Origin: Pseudomonadota bacterium
Lineage (GTDB): Bacteria; Pseudomonadota; Gammaproteobacteria; Burkholderiales; Methylophilaceae
DNA: 8,784 bases
Direction: 5' to 3'
Assembly (NCBI GenBank): GCA_023459535.1
Contig: JAEWTK010000254.1
Span: 1-8,784 of the forward strand
The position numbers and the translations under genes were made by a program. The notes below the pieces were generated by a model. It was not told the origin of the DNA. It ran no database searches and worked only from the letters and a program-made list of their open reading frames with translations. Positions 1 to 7,355 of the stretch are shown piece by piece. Positions within the stretch are counted from its first letter, which is position 1; each line of letters begins with the position of its first letter.

Positions 1-477
1 AATTTGCAGACCCGTTTGCGCAAGCTGGATGAAGGGCAGTATGCGGCCATCATTCTCGCCGCCGCCGGTTTGAAACGGCTGGGACTGGAAACGCGCATTG
101 CCGACCTGATCGATACCGTGGACAGCATCCCGGCCGTAGGTCAGGGCGCTTTGGGCATAGAGATCAATGCGGCAAGAACCGATCTGATTGCGGTGTTGGC
201 GCCGCTGAATCACGCGGAAACCGCCAGTTGTGTCGAAGCGGAGCGCGGCATGAGCCGCGCGCTGGCGGGTAGCTGTACGGTACCGCTGGGCGCTTATGCC
301 GAGAAACAGGGTGACGAGATTCATATCAAGGGTTTTGTTGCCAGTGTCGATGGACGCGAAATGCTGCGCGAGACGCTGGTGGGTAGCGCACAAGATCCAG
401 AGGCGCTCGGTCAGCAACTGGCGCAGAAGCTGGTTGCCCGCGGTGCCGACCGCTTGCTGGCGGCACTTGCCAGCTGA
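1..477 (+). CDS. hemC: Hydroxymethylbilane synthase (porphobilinogen deaminase), 5'-truncated
   Basis: This cytoplasmic enzyme polymerises four porphobilinogens into hydroxymethylbilane, the precursor of uroporphyrinogen III. The reading frame is open from the first base, so the gene begins outside the window; 158 C-terminal residues remain. Visible family signatures are the opening NLQTRLRKLDEG, the AAIILAAAGLKRLGL segment and VGQGALGIE (about residues 47-54 of the fragment). The LAGSCTVPLGAYA loop contains Cys92, which corresponds to the cysteine that carries the dipyrromethane cofactor (Cys242 in E. coli). By that alignment roughly 150 N-terminal residues are missing. The internal TTG at position 4 is not a start; it lies inside a conserved motif. 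The TGA stop is followed 10 nt later by hemD, so the two are probably co-transcribed. Identity is secure. Confidence 0.97.
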   Translation, partial: NLQTRLRKLDEGQYAAIILAAAGLKRLGLETRIADLIDTVDSIPAVGQGALGIEINAARTDLIAVLAPLNHAETASCVEAERGMSRALAGSCTVPLGAYAEKQGDEIHIKGFVASVDGREMLRETLVGSAQDPEALGQQLAQKLVARGADRLLAALAS

Positions 478-487
478 TGGCAATGGC

Positions 488-1279
488 ATGAACAAGCCCG
501 CGCTTTCCGGCCGGCATGTGGTGATTACCCGGCCGCTCGGCCAGGCAGAAAAGCTGCAATCCCTGATAGCGGCTGAAGGCGGCAAGGCCGTGCTGTTTCC
601 GTTGATCGCCATTGCGCCATTGCAGGATTACACTACGTTTGATGCTGTCATCGCCGATCTGGCACAGTATGACTGGCTGATTTTCATCAGCTCGAATGCT
701 GTGCAATATGGCATGTCGCGCCTGCTGAAGCAGGGTGCTTTGCCGCAGCGGCTGCAATTTGCTGCCATTGGCCCGGTGACAGCGGCGGAACTCGGCCAAT
801 TTGGTGTGCAGCAGGTGCTGACACCGGTCGACCGTTTCGACAGTGAAGCCTTGCTGGCATTGCCGCAGATGCAGGCGGTAGCGGGCAAGCGTTGCATGAT
901 TGTGCGTGGGGTCGGCGGTCGTGAGGTGCTGGCGCAAACTTTGACGGCAAGAGGGGCATCCGTCACATTTGCCGAATGCTATCAACGGGTTAATCCACAA
1001 ACGGATGCTGGGCTTTTGCAGACACTGTGGCAGAATAAAGCACTGGATGCGCTGGTCGTCACCAGTTCCGAAGCCATGCGTCATCTGCTGGATCTGGCCG
1101 GGGATGATTTGCAGAAACCGCCGGTGAATTCGTGGTTGAGAAATACCAGTATTTGCGTCAATCATGCGCGTATCGCCGAGGAGGCTGCGCGTCATGACTT
1201 GAATGTACATGTGGCGGATGCACCGGGAGATGCTGCCATGCTCCAATGTTTGATAAGGGCCTTAAACCACTCGACATGA
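488..1279 (+). CDS. hemD: Uroporphyrinogen-III synthase
   Basis: The enzyme closes hydroxymethylbilane with inversion of ring D to give uroporphyrinogen III, and acts in the cytoplasm right after HemC. The protein has 263 residues, close to the family's usual 240-270. HemD is poorly conserved, but typical elements are present: the N-terminal HVVITRPLGQAEKL (10-23), FISSNAV (66-72), AAIGPVTAAEL (92-102), the second-lobe strand MIVRGVGGREVL (137-148) and VVTSSEAM (190-197), close to the conserved TS motif. The frame stays open upstream to position 296, but that part lies in hemC and looks like a shadow. The ATG at 488 puts the ITRP motif near the N-terminus, as in the family. No strong ribosome binding site precedes it, so coupling to hemC translation is likely. 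The stop overlaps the hemX start as ATGA. Confidence 0.95.
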   Translation: MNKPALSGRHVVITRPLGQAEKLQSLIAAEGGKAVLFPLIAIAPLQDYTTFDAVIADLAQYDWLIFISSNAVQYGMSRLLKQGALPQRLQFAAIGPVTAAELGQFGVQQVLTPVDRFDSEALLALPQMQAVAGKRCMIVRGVGGREVLAQTLTARGASVTFAECYQRVNPQTDAGLLQTLWQNKALDALVVTSSEAMRHLLDLAGDDLQKPPVNSWLRNTSICVNHARIAEEAARHDLNVHVADAPGDAAMLQCLIRALNHST

Positions 1280-2400
1280 GCACCGAAAAAAATAGTTCAA
1301 GGGAAAATACATCCGCCGCTGGGGCTATCGTCCAGCCTGTTACCGACACGGAAGTCGCGAAAACCGCTAGTTCAGGCTCTTCTTTCGCTGCCAGTAGTGC
1401 GTTGGTCCTGGTCATCATCGCGCTGCTGGCATTGTCCTGGCACTGGCTTAACACTCGCCACCGTTTTACCCAGCTTGAGCAAGTGCTCACTATGCGGCTG
1501 GAGCAATATAATCTGACAAATCAACAGTCGCTTACAGTTTCAAAATTGGCCGATGAGCGCAGTGTCGAAGCCTCTGCCCGCATTGCCATGCTGGAACAGC
1601 GGCTGGCTGAATCGCGCAATCAGCAGGAAGCCTTGCAAACCCTTTATTACGAGCTGGCCAATACCCGAGAAGAACGGCTGATCGCCGAAGTGGAGCAGCT
1701 GATGACGGTTGCCAATCAGCAGTTGCAACTGGCGGGCAATATCAAACCGGCCCTGCTTGCGCTGCAGACGGCAGAAAGCCGTTTACAGCAGATTGAAGCG
1801 CCGCAGGTGATCCAGTTGCGCAAGGCGCTGGCGCTGGATATCCAGCGTCTGCAAAGCCTGCCACTGGTGGATGTAGCAGGCATGAGCACGCGGTTGGAGA
1901 ATCTGGCTGAATCCGTTGACGAGCTACCGCTGGTCAGCGACCGTCATCCGCAACCGCAATCGCAACAGGCGCCGGACTGGCAGGCCAACTCATGGCAGAA
2001 GCTGGCATATGAGGTCTGGCAGGACATCAAGCAGGTCATCCGGCTGGAGCGCATAGACCGCCCGGAACCGCCGTTGCTGGCGCCGGAACAGAATTATTTC
2101 CTGCGCGAAAACATCAAGCTGCGGTTGCTCAGCGCCCGTATCGCCCTGCTGCGTCATGATGAAGTCAGTTATCGCGCCGATCTGCGGGCGGCGGAAAAAT
2201 GGCTGCTGGAGCATTTCGATATGCGCGAGAGTGCGAGCAAGATCATGCTGTCGACTATCCGTCAGCTTTCCGCCGACAATATCGTCATTGAAGTCCCGGA
2301 TATCAATGAGTCGTTGACCTTGGTCAACAAATACAAGTTGACGCTGGAACGCAGCAAGCCGGCGGAAAAAGCCGCCCCGGTGAGGGAGCAACAACCCTGA
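1276..2400 (+). CDS. hemX: HemX family membrane protein
   Basis: This is a 374-residue HemX-family protein. The family is often labelled uroporphyrin-III C-methyltransferase, but it lacks the SAM-methyltransferase fold, and its biochemical role is unsettled. A polar Ser/Thr-rich N-terminus (1-36) is followed by one membrane segment (about 38-57, ALVLVIIALLALSWHW), then a long charged helical region with heptad-like spacing (about 64-175), probably a coiled coil. The C-terminal domain contains the family's FLRENIKLRLLSARIALL (275-292) and RADLRAAEKWL (300-310). One segment plus a polar N-terminus suggests a periplasmic bulk. I chose ATG 1276 because it overlaps the hemD stop as ATGA; an in-frame ATG at 1246 would add 10 residues, and neither has a good Shine-Dalgarno sequence. 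The stop overlaps the hemY start (TGATG). Confidence 0.88.
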   Translation: MSTEKNSSRENTSAAGAIVQPVTDTEVAKTASSGSSFAASSALVLVIIALLALSWHWLNTRHRFTQLEQVLTMRLEQYNLTNQQSLTVSKLADERSVEASARIAMLEQRLAESRNQQEALQTLYYELANTREERLIAEVEQLMTVANQQLQLAGNIKPALLALQTAESRLQQIEAPQVIQLRKALALDIQRLQSLPLVDVAGMSTRLENLAESVDELPLVSDRHPQPQSQQAPDWQANSWQKLAYEVWQDIKQVIRLERIDRPEPPLLAPEQNYFLRENIKLRLLSARIALLRHDEVSYRADLRAAEKWLLEHFDMRESASKIMLSTIRQLSADNIVIEVPDINESLTLVNKYKLTLERSKPAEKAAPVREQQP

Positions 2401-3578
2401 TGCGCTGGCTGTTGTGGTTTCTGCTGATTCTGCTGGTGGCGATTGGTTTGTCGCTGTTTGCCAGCAATAACGAAGGCTATGTGTTAATTGTCAGGCCACC
2501 GTACCGCCTGGAACTGTCGTTCAATCTGCTGATCCTTCTGATTGTTCTGTCCTTTTTTTCATTGCATCTGCTGTTGCGCATGCTCAATTACGCGCGTCAA
2601 CTGCCTGCAAGCGTCAAGGAGTACAAGGAAAGACGGCGCCAGCGGGAAGGTCGTGCGGCACTGGTGGAAGCCTTGCATGCGCTGGTAGATGGCCGTTACA
2701 CGCTGGCGGAAAAAAGCGCGGCGAAGGCGCTGGATCTGGGCGAGGATGCCGGCTTGAGTGCGCTGGTGGCGGCGCGTGCCGCACACAAGGCCAAGCGCAA
2801 ATCGCAGCGTGACTTCTATCTGGCGGAAGCCGAGCGCCTGGCGCCGGAGGCCAGAACCGGCAGATTGCTGACCCAGGCCGAACTGCTGCTGGATGACAAA
2901 CAGTATGGTCAGGCATTGCAGGTGTTACAGCATCTGGATCGTCTGGAGCCGAAATATGTACCGGCGATGCATCTGCAACTGAAAGTGCAGCTGCATCTGG
3001 GCAACTGGGAACAAGTGTTGAGCTTGCTGCAAAATCTGGAAAAAGAGAATGTTCTGGAGTTGTGGAAGATCAAGCAGTACCGGCAGCAGGCGCATCTGCA
3101 GATGTTGCGGCATAATGCCAGCGACCTGAAGAAGCTGCAGGCCTACTGGAAAAAACTGGCGATGGAAGAGCAACTTAATTCGCGAATCGCAGAAGCGGCA
3201 GCGCAGGCCTTTATCACGGCAGGTGACGGCAATCAGGCGGGCAAGGTGCTGGAAATGAGCCTAACCAAGAACTGGGACAGTGACCTGGTCGGTTTGCTGG
3301 GGGATTGCGAGAGCCATGACCCGATCAAGCAGTTGCAGCAGGCGGAATACTGGCTGACTCAACACGAAGGCGATGCCAATCTGTTGCTGGCATTAGGCCG
3401 GATGTGTATACGACAGCGCTTGTGGGGCAAGGCAGAAAGTTATCTGGAAGCCAGTATCAGCGTCAGGCCTAGCGCCCAAGCGCACTTCATGCTGGCCAGC
3501 ATGCTGGAAACTCGCGGTGAGCATCAGCGTGCAGAGCAGCATTATCGGCTTAGTGCACAGCTCGCGCAGCAGGCTTAG
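2400..3578 (+). CDS. hemY: HemY family TPR membrane protein
   Basis: This 392-residue protein has the HemY layout of gamma- and betaproteobacteria, which is unrelated to the protoporphyrinogen oxidase also called HemY in Bacillus. Two hydrophobic segments (about 4-21 and 41-60) are separated by a short loop with the family-typical NNEGYVLIVRPPYRLELS. A basic stretch follows (YKERRRQREG, about 75-84), then an all-helical region to the end with tetratricopeptide-like pairs, clearest at 329-392 (LLALGRM, WGKAESYLEASI, RAEQHYRLSAQLA). The exact role in heme biosynthesis is not established; TPRs suggest a protein-protein scaffold at the membrane. The ATG shares its A with the hemX stop, which points to translational coupling. 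The stop codon overlaps that of the convergent reductase gene. Confidence 0.9.
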   Translation: MRWLLWFLLILLVAIGLSLFASNNEGYVLIVRPPYRLELSFNLLILLIVLSFFSLHLLLRMLNYARQLPASVKEYKERRRQREGRAALVEALHALVDGRYTLAEKSAAKALDLGEDAGLSALVAARAAHKAKRKSQRDFYLAEAERLAPEARTGRLLTQAELLLDDKQYGQALQVLQHLDRLEPKYVPAMHLQLKVQLHLGNWEQVLSLLQNLEKENVLELWKIKQYRQQAHLQMLRHNASDLKKLQAYWKKLAMEEQLNSRIAEAAAQAFITAGDGNQAGKVLEMSLTKNWDSDLVGLLGDCESHDPIKQLQQAEYWLTQHEGDANLLLALGRMCIRQRLWGKAESYLEASISVRPSAQAHFMLASMLETRGEHQRAEQHYRLSAQLAQQA

Positions 3579-4606
3579 CCGGCAACTTTTGGCAGCGGGT
3601 TGGCGTAGGTAAAGGCATCGGAGAAGAATTCCTCGGCCGGCAGGCCATGTGCCTGAAACGCCAAGTGCGCGATGTCTACCATTTGCGGTGCGCCGCAGCA
3701 GTAAACCTGATAGCCGCTCAAATTGTCAAAGTCTTCCATGACCGCCACATGCACCAGTCCTGTACGACCTTGCCAATTGTCTTCGGGTAAGGGCTCGGAC
3801 AGCACCGGGGTGTACTTGATCTGAGGATGCTCGGCCTGCCACTGCATCGGCAGTTCGTTCATGTACAGGTCTTCCAGCGTGCGTGCGCCCCAGTAGAGAT
3901 GGATAGGACGCTGGTCCTTGTGGTGGATCGCATGTTCGATGATGCCCTTGATCGGGGCGAAGCCGGTGCCGCCGGCGACGAAGATCAGCGGTCGCCTGGA
4001 GTCTTCACGCAGGTAGAAACTGCCAAAAGGTCCTTCCAGCCGCAAGATGGATTTTTCGTGCATTTCACTGAACACATACTGCGTGAACTGGCCGCCGGGT
4101 ACCAGACGCAGGTGTAGTTCCAGCAACTCGTCATGGTGCGGCGCGTTGGCCAGCGAGAAGGCGCGGCGTTTGCCGTCTTTCAGCAGGAATTCGATATATT
4201 GTCCGGCCATGAACTGCATGCGCTCGTTGCTGGGTAATTTCAGATAGAGCGCCATGACGTCATGTGAGAGTTTCTGCATTTTCTCGACACGGGCCGGCAG
4301 GATGCGGGGTTTGATGCCGTTGATTGCGCTGACCTCACGGCATTCGATGATCAGGTCATCCAGTGGCGTGGCGCAGCAAAGCAGTGCCTGACCTGCCTGT
4401 TTCTCCGCATCGCTGAGTGCGCTGGCCTGGTATTCCCCATAATCCACTTCACCCTTGATGATCTGGCCTTTGCAGGCACCGCAAGCGCCGTTGCGGCAGC
4501 CGTATGGCAGGTTGTAGCCGGCTTCAATGGCGGCGGTGAGTACGGTTTCGTTGTCGGCTACCGCAAAAGAATGGCCGCTGGGTTGCAGGGTGACTTGAAG
4601 GGGCAT
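3575..4606 (-). CDS. 2Fe-2S / FAD / NAD(P)H oxidoreductase (AscD-like)
   Basis: This 343-residue protein is a soluble electron-transfer reductase with ferredoxin, FAD and NAD domains in that order. Residues 1-92 form a plant-type ferredoxin with the cluster ligands Cys37-x4-Cys42-x2-Cys45 and Cys77 (a Cys at 78 is adjacent). FAD binding is indicated by RAFS (148-151) and GPFGSFYLRED (192-202), and nucleotide binding by GGTGFAP (212-218), YWGAR (238-242) and CGAP (304-307). It should pass electrons from NAD(P)H through FAD and the cluster to a partner. Homologues are often annotated as CDP-6-deoxy-delta-3,4-glucoseen reductase (AscD), but no deoxysugar genes are nearby, so that function is unsupported here; reductases of oxygenases share this layout. 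The start has a good ribosome binding site (AGGA, 8 nt upstream). The real substrate or partner is unknown. Confidence 0.88.
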   Translation of the reverse strand: MPLQVTLQPSGHSFAVADNETVLTAAIEAGYNLPYGCRNGACGACKGQIIKGEVDYGEYQASALSDAEKQAGQALLCCATPLDDLIIECREVSAINGIKPRILPARVEKMQKLSHDVMALYLKLPSNERMQFMAGQYIEFLLKDGKRRAFSLANAPHHDELLELHLRLVPGGQFTQYVFSEMHEKSILRLEGPFGSFYLREDSRRPLIFVAGGTGFAPIKGIIEHAIHHKDQRPIHLYWGARTLEDLYMNELPMQWQAEHPQIKYTPVLSEPLPEDNWQGRTGLVHVAVMEDFDNLSGYQVYCCGAPQMVDIAHLAFQAHGLPAEEFFSDAFTYANPLPKVAG

Positions 4607-4676
4607 GCTGGAATTCCTAAATCTAACAAGTACTTGAATTGATGAGTGGAAAAGGCCAAGAGTTTAGCACAGCGAC
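4607..4676 (-). promoter_or_regulatory. Short spacer between fxsA and the reductase gene, with a 10-bp palindrome
   Basis: The 70-nt spacer is AT-richer than its surroundings. It contains the perfect palindrome CAAGTACTTG (4627-4636) and the ribosome binding site of the reductase (AGGA on the minus strand, 4615-4618), itself within the small palindrome GGAATTCC (4610-4617). The first palindrome lies about 20 nt upstream of the reductase start and could be an operator or chance. No clear -35/-10 pair or T-tailed hairpin is visible, so a separate promoter for the reductase is possible but unproven. Confidence 0.3.
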
Positions 4677-5135
4677 TTAATCTTCGCGTTTGTATTCGCC
4701 CTCGATGACGTCCGAACTGGTGTTTTGTCCAGCCTTACGCTCGTATTCACGTTTGTATTCATAGCTCGCTTCGTATTCAAAATCCGACGCATCCTGCGTT
4801 TGCTCGAAGTTGAGCGGTTTGGGGGAGGGGATCAGCAGGAGCAGGACGGCAAAAGCGTCACTGACCACGCCCGGAATGATCAGCAGGATGCCGGCGATAA
4901 TGTTCTTGGCGCTGCCGAATAGCACCTTGGCTGGTGTACCGCCGGCTGCGAGAGGCTGGGTGACGCGGCTGAAGACCAGCTGTTTCTCGTCCTGGATCAG
5001 ACGCCATCCAAGCACCGTCATGACAACCAGATAGCCTAGCAGCGTCCAGCCGTAGTTATCGGCCAGCTCAATCAGTATCCATATCTCCAGCACCGGGAAA
5101 GCGAGTAAAATCAACAGGAATAAAAGTACATGCAT
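4677..5135 (-). CDS. fxsA: FxsA family inner-membrane protein
   Basis: This 152-residue integral membrane protein belongs to the FxsA family, named because extra E. coli FxsA relieves F-plasmid exclusion of phage T7; its normal role is not known. Hydrophobic segments lie at about 3-22 (with the family's FPVLEIWILIEL), 28-45 and 76-104 (ending IIPGVVSDAFAVLLLLIPSP). GWRLI sits just after the second segment. The hydrophilic tail (about 108-152) is rich in Glu, Tyr and Lys, with repeated YE/EY pairs (YEASYEYKREYERK), and ends in VIEGEYKRED, like other family members. The start has a clear ribosome binding site (AGGTGA about 8 nt upstream). It is divergent from cutA, with 18 nt between the starts, and lies 70 nt upstream of the reductase on the same strand, with no obvious terminator between. 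Confidence 0.92.
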   Translation of the reverse strand: MHVLLFLLILLAFPVLEIWILIELADNYGWTLLGYLVVMTVLGWRLIQDEKQLVFSRVTQPLAAGGTPAKVLFGSAKNIIAGILLIIPGVVSDAFAVLLLLIPSPKPLNFEQTQDASDFEYEASYEYKREYERKAGQNTSSDVIEGEYKRED

Positions 5136-5153
5136 GAAACAATCACCTAAAAA

Positions 5154-5486
5154 ATGACAATGAATTCAACAGTGGCTATTCTGGTCATGACGCATCTGCC
5201 GGACCAAGACAGTGCGGATCGAATGGCCGAACATCTGGTCGGACATGGTCTGGCGGCCTGTGTGAACATCATGCCTACCAACACTTCAATCTATCATTGG
5301 CAGGGCAAAATCGAAAGGGCGACCGAGGTTGCCTTGCATATCAAATCGACGCTGAGTCGTTATGCCGAAATTGAAACCGCCATTCGCGTAATGCACCCTT
5401 ACGAACTTCCCGAAATCACCTATGTCCATTTAGATGGTGGCGAACCCGCCTATATTCAATGGATACAACAGGAAACCCGCGTGTGA
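5154..5486 (+). CDS. cutA: Divalent-cation tolerance protein CutA
   Basis: CutA is a small trimeric protein linked genetically to copper and other divalent-cation tolerance in E. coli; its molecular function is still debated. The 110-residue protein shows nearly the whole family pattern: AILVMTHLPDQDSA near the N-terminus, LAACVNI (33-39), SIYHWQGKIE (45-54), EVALHIKS (58-65) and HPYELPEI (81-88). Cys36 and His81 match conserved positions proposed as metal ligands; the additional N-terminal Cys of E. coli CutA is not seen here. ATG 5154 and ATG 5160 (Met3) are both possible starts. Neither has a recognisable Shine-Dalgarno sequence in the 18-nt gap to fxsA. cutA followed by dsbD is also found in E. 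coli, so the pairing is old. The last codon and stop overlap the dsbD start. Confidence 0.94.
   Translation: MTMNSTVAILVMTHLPDQDSADRMAEHLVGHGLAACVNIMPTNTSIYHWQGKIERATEVALHIKSTLSRYAEIETAIRVMHPYELPEITYVHLDGGEPAYIQWIQQETRV
5470..5475 (+). promoter_or_regulatory. Ribosome binding site that fixes the dsbD start
   Basis: AGGAAA lies inside the last codons of cutA and ends 7 nt before the GTG at 5483, which is ideal spacing. It favours GTG 5483 over the upstream in-frame ATG 5459 (too early for this site) and the downstream ATG 5495 (19 nt away). Confidence 0.7.
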
Positions 5487-7351
5487 ATCTTTCAATGATC
5501 CCTTTTAGTCAGTGGTTGCGCTCACTGGTTCTTGCTGTTGTGTTTCCTCTAACATTGGTTGCCTCCATGCCGACGCTGGCTGCCGGCGCCAGCGGCTATG
5601 GCAGCGGGGTCAGTGCCTTTCTGGATGATGCTGGTGAAGACGAGGTGTTGGCGCCGGAAGTGGCATTCAAGGTCGAGTTGGCGGCGCAGGACAGCCGCAC
5701 CTTGCGCGCGGATTTTTTGATTGCGCCCGGCCATTATCTCTACAAGGATCGTTTCAAATTCGAGCTGCTGTCTGCCGGTTCGGAGCTGGTCGGTGTGGAA
5801 TTGCCGGACGGTGTTGCCAAGGAGGATCCGACATTCGGCCTGATGGAAGTCTATTACGACTTTACGACGGCATTGATCCATCTGGGCGAGGCTAGCCGTT
5901 ATCCACTGGATATCCGCGTGACCTATCAGGGATGTAACGCTAGCGGCCTCTGTTATGCGCCGATGCGGTCGAACTTTACGGTGGGTGCCGACGGCAAGGC
6001 GACGGTCAAGGCAGGTGGAGATACGGCGACGGTCGTCAGCAGTGCTGCCAGTGCTGTTAATGAGAATGACCGTATCGCGACCCTGCTGAAGGGCGGCAAG
6101 CTGTGGCTGATCATTGCCGGGTTCTTCGGTTTCGGCCTGCTGTTGTCGTTCACGCCCTGTGTACTACCGATGATACCGATTCTTTCCAGCATCATTGTCG
6201 GTGGCAAGAAGTTCAGCCGGCTGCATACTTTCAACCTGTCGCTGACCTACACCCTGGGCATGGCGCTGACCTACACCCTGATGGGGGTGGCGGCCGGCCT
6301 GTCCGGTCAGATGCTGAGTGCTGCCTTGCAGAATGCCTGGGCGCTGGGCTTCGGCGCCCTGATCTTTGTGCTGCTGGCGTTGTCCATGTTCGGCTTCTAT
6401 GAATTGCAGCTGCCGAGCGCGTTCGAGAGCCGCATTGCCGGCCTGACCAATCGTATCAAGGGCGGTCATTTCTTCGGGGTCTTCCTCATGGGTGCGCTGT
6501 CAGCCCTGATTCTCAGCCCCTGCGTGGCTGCGCCGCTGGCGGCAGCCCTGCTTTACATCAGCCAGACGCATGATGTGCTGCTGGGAGGTAGCGCGCTGTT
6601 TGCCTTATCCATGGGCATGGGTGTGCCATTGCTGCTGCTTGGAGCCTCAGCAGGGGATTTGTTGCCGAAGGCCGGCGCCTGGATGAACGCCGTGCGTAAT
6701 TTCTTCGGTGTCGTGATGCTGGCGATGGCGGTGTGGCTGGTATCGCCCCTGCTGCCGGTGGCCGTGCAGCTGTTGTTGTGGGCGGCTTTGCTGATCGTGC
6801 CGGCCATTTACATGCATGCGGTGGATGCGCTGCCGGCGAATGCGCATAAATGGCTGAAGTTCTGGAAAGGTGTCGCCATCATCATGCTGGTGCTGGGCAT
6901 CACGCTATTGATTGGCGCCATGTCCGGCGCCAAGTCGCCGTTGCAACCGTTGGCGGGTTTGCGTGGGGCGGCAGCAGAAACGCAGGTTTCGCACCTGCCT
7001 TTTCAGCCAGTGAAAACGGTAGCGGAGCTGGAAGAAAAAATACAGACCTCTGCCGGCAAGCTGGTAATGCTGGATTTTTATGCCGACTGGTGTGTGGCCT
7101 GCAAGGAGATGGAGCTGTTTACCTTCAGCGACCCGCGTGTACAGGCCAGAATGCGGGATGCCGTGCTGTTGCAGGCGGACGTGACGCAGAACTCGACTGA
7201 CGATGCTGAATTGCTCAAGCGTTTCAATCTGTTCGGCCCGCCCGGCATTATCTTTTTTGATGGCAACGGCGAGGAGCTGACGCAAATGCGGGTGATCGGT
7301 TTCCAGAACGCGGATAAATTCCTGCAGAATCTCAAGCAGACAGACCTCTAA
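5483..7351 (+). CDS. dsbD: Thiol:disulfide interchange protein DsbD
   Basis: DsbD moves electrons from cytoplasmic thioredoxin across the inner membrane to periplasmic thiol proteins (DsbC/DsbG-like isomerases, cytochrome c maturation factors). All three modules are present in 622 residues. A signal peptide (about 1-33, ending PTLAAGASG) precedes the periplasmic alpha domain with Cys151/Cys157 in YQGCNASGLCYAPM. The eight-helix-type membrane beta domain (about 207-480) carries Cys226 in SFTPCVLPMIP and Cys347 in ILSPCVAAP. The thioredoxin-like gamma domain (about 505-622) has WCVAC (536-540). Spacings between the six cysteines match E. coli DsbD within one residue. The start is GTG 5483, which overlaps the cutA stop (GTGA) and follows AGGAAA by 7 nt; an in-frame ATG at 5459 would add eight residues. 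It should be a complete, active enzyme. Confidence 0.96.
   Translation: MNLSMIPFSQWLRSLVLAVVFPLTLVASMPTLAAGASGYGSGVSAFLDDAGEDEVLAPEVAFKVELAAQDSRTLRADFLIAPGHYLYKDRFKFELLSAGSELVGVELPDGVAKEDPTFGLMEVYYDFTTALIHLGEASRYPLDIRVTYQGCNASGLCYAPMRSNFTVGADGKATVKAGGDTATVVSSAASAVNENDRIATLLKGGKLWLIIAGFFGFGLLLSFTPCVLPMIPILSSIIVGGKKFSRLHTFNLSLTYTLGMALTYTLMGVAAGLSGQMLSAALQNAWALGFGALIFVLLALSMFGFYELQLPSAFESRIAGLTNRIKGGHFFGVFLMGALSALILSPCVAAPLAAALLYISQTHDVLLGGSALFALSMGMGVPLLLLGASAGDLLPKAGAWMNAVRNFFGVVMLAMAVWLVSPLLPVAVQLLLWAALLIVPAIYMHAVDALPANAHKWLKFWKGVAIIMLVLGITLLIGAMSGAKSPLQPLAGLRGAAAETQVSHLPFQPVKTVAELEEKIQTSAGKLVMLDFYADWCVACKEMELFTFSDPRVQARMRDAVLLQADVTQNSTDDAELLKRFNLFGPPGIIFFDGNGEELTQMRVIGFQNADKFLQNLKQTDL
6240..6280 (+). 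repeat. 17-bp direct repeat inside dsbD
   Basis: CGCTGACCTACACCCTG occurs exactly at 6240-6256 and again at 6264-6280, a 24-base period in frame. It encodes LTYTL twice, in the peptide SLTYTLGMALTYTLMG within the second membrane helix. The second copy matches a segment (GMALTYT) that I recall as conserved in DsbD, so this looks like local convergence or a very old short duplication rather than a mobile or regulatory repeat. Confidence 0.8.
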
Positions 7352-7355
7352 GCGC

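Noticed and set aside
296..487. N-terminal extension of hemD back to position 296
   Set aside because: It would overlap the conserved end of hemC; the translated extension resembles no HemD, and the ATG at 488 places the ITRP motif where the family has it.
326..1246. Long open frame (306 residues) on the minus strand, antisense to hemC/hemD
   Set aside because: It lies wholly over two secure genes, has no recognisable motif, is rich in His, Gln and Arg as expected of an antisense shadow, and has no supporting ribosome binding site.
1246..1275. Ten-residue longer HemX starting at ATG 1246
   Set aside because: The ATGA overlap with the hemD stop at 1276 is the commoner arrangement and neither start has a better ribosome binding site. 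It remains possible.
5459..5482. DsbD start at ATG 5459
   Set aside because: The AGGAAA site at 5470-5475 lies downstream of this ATG and fits GTG 5483 exactly; the signal peptide is also more typical without the extra polar residues.
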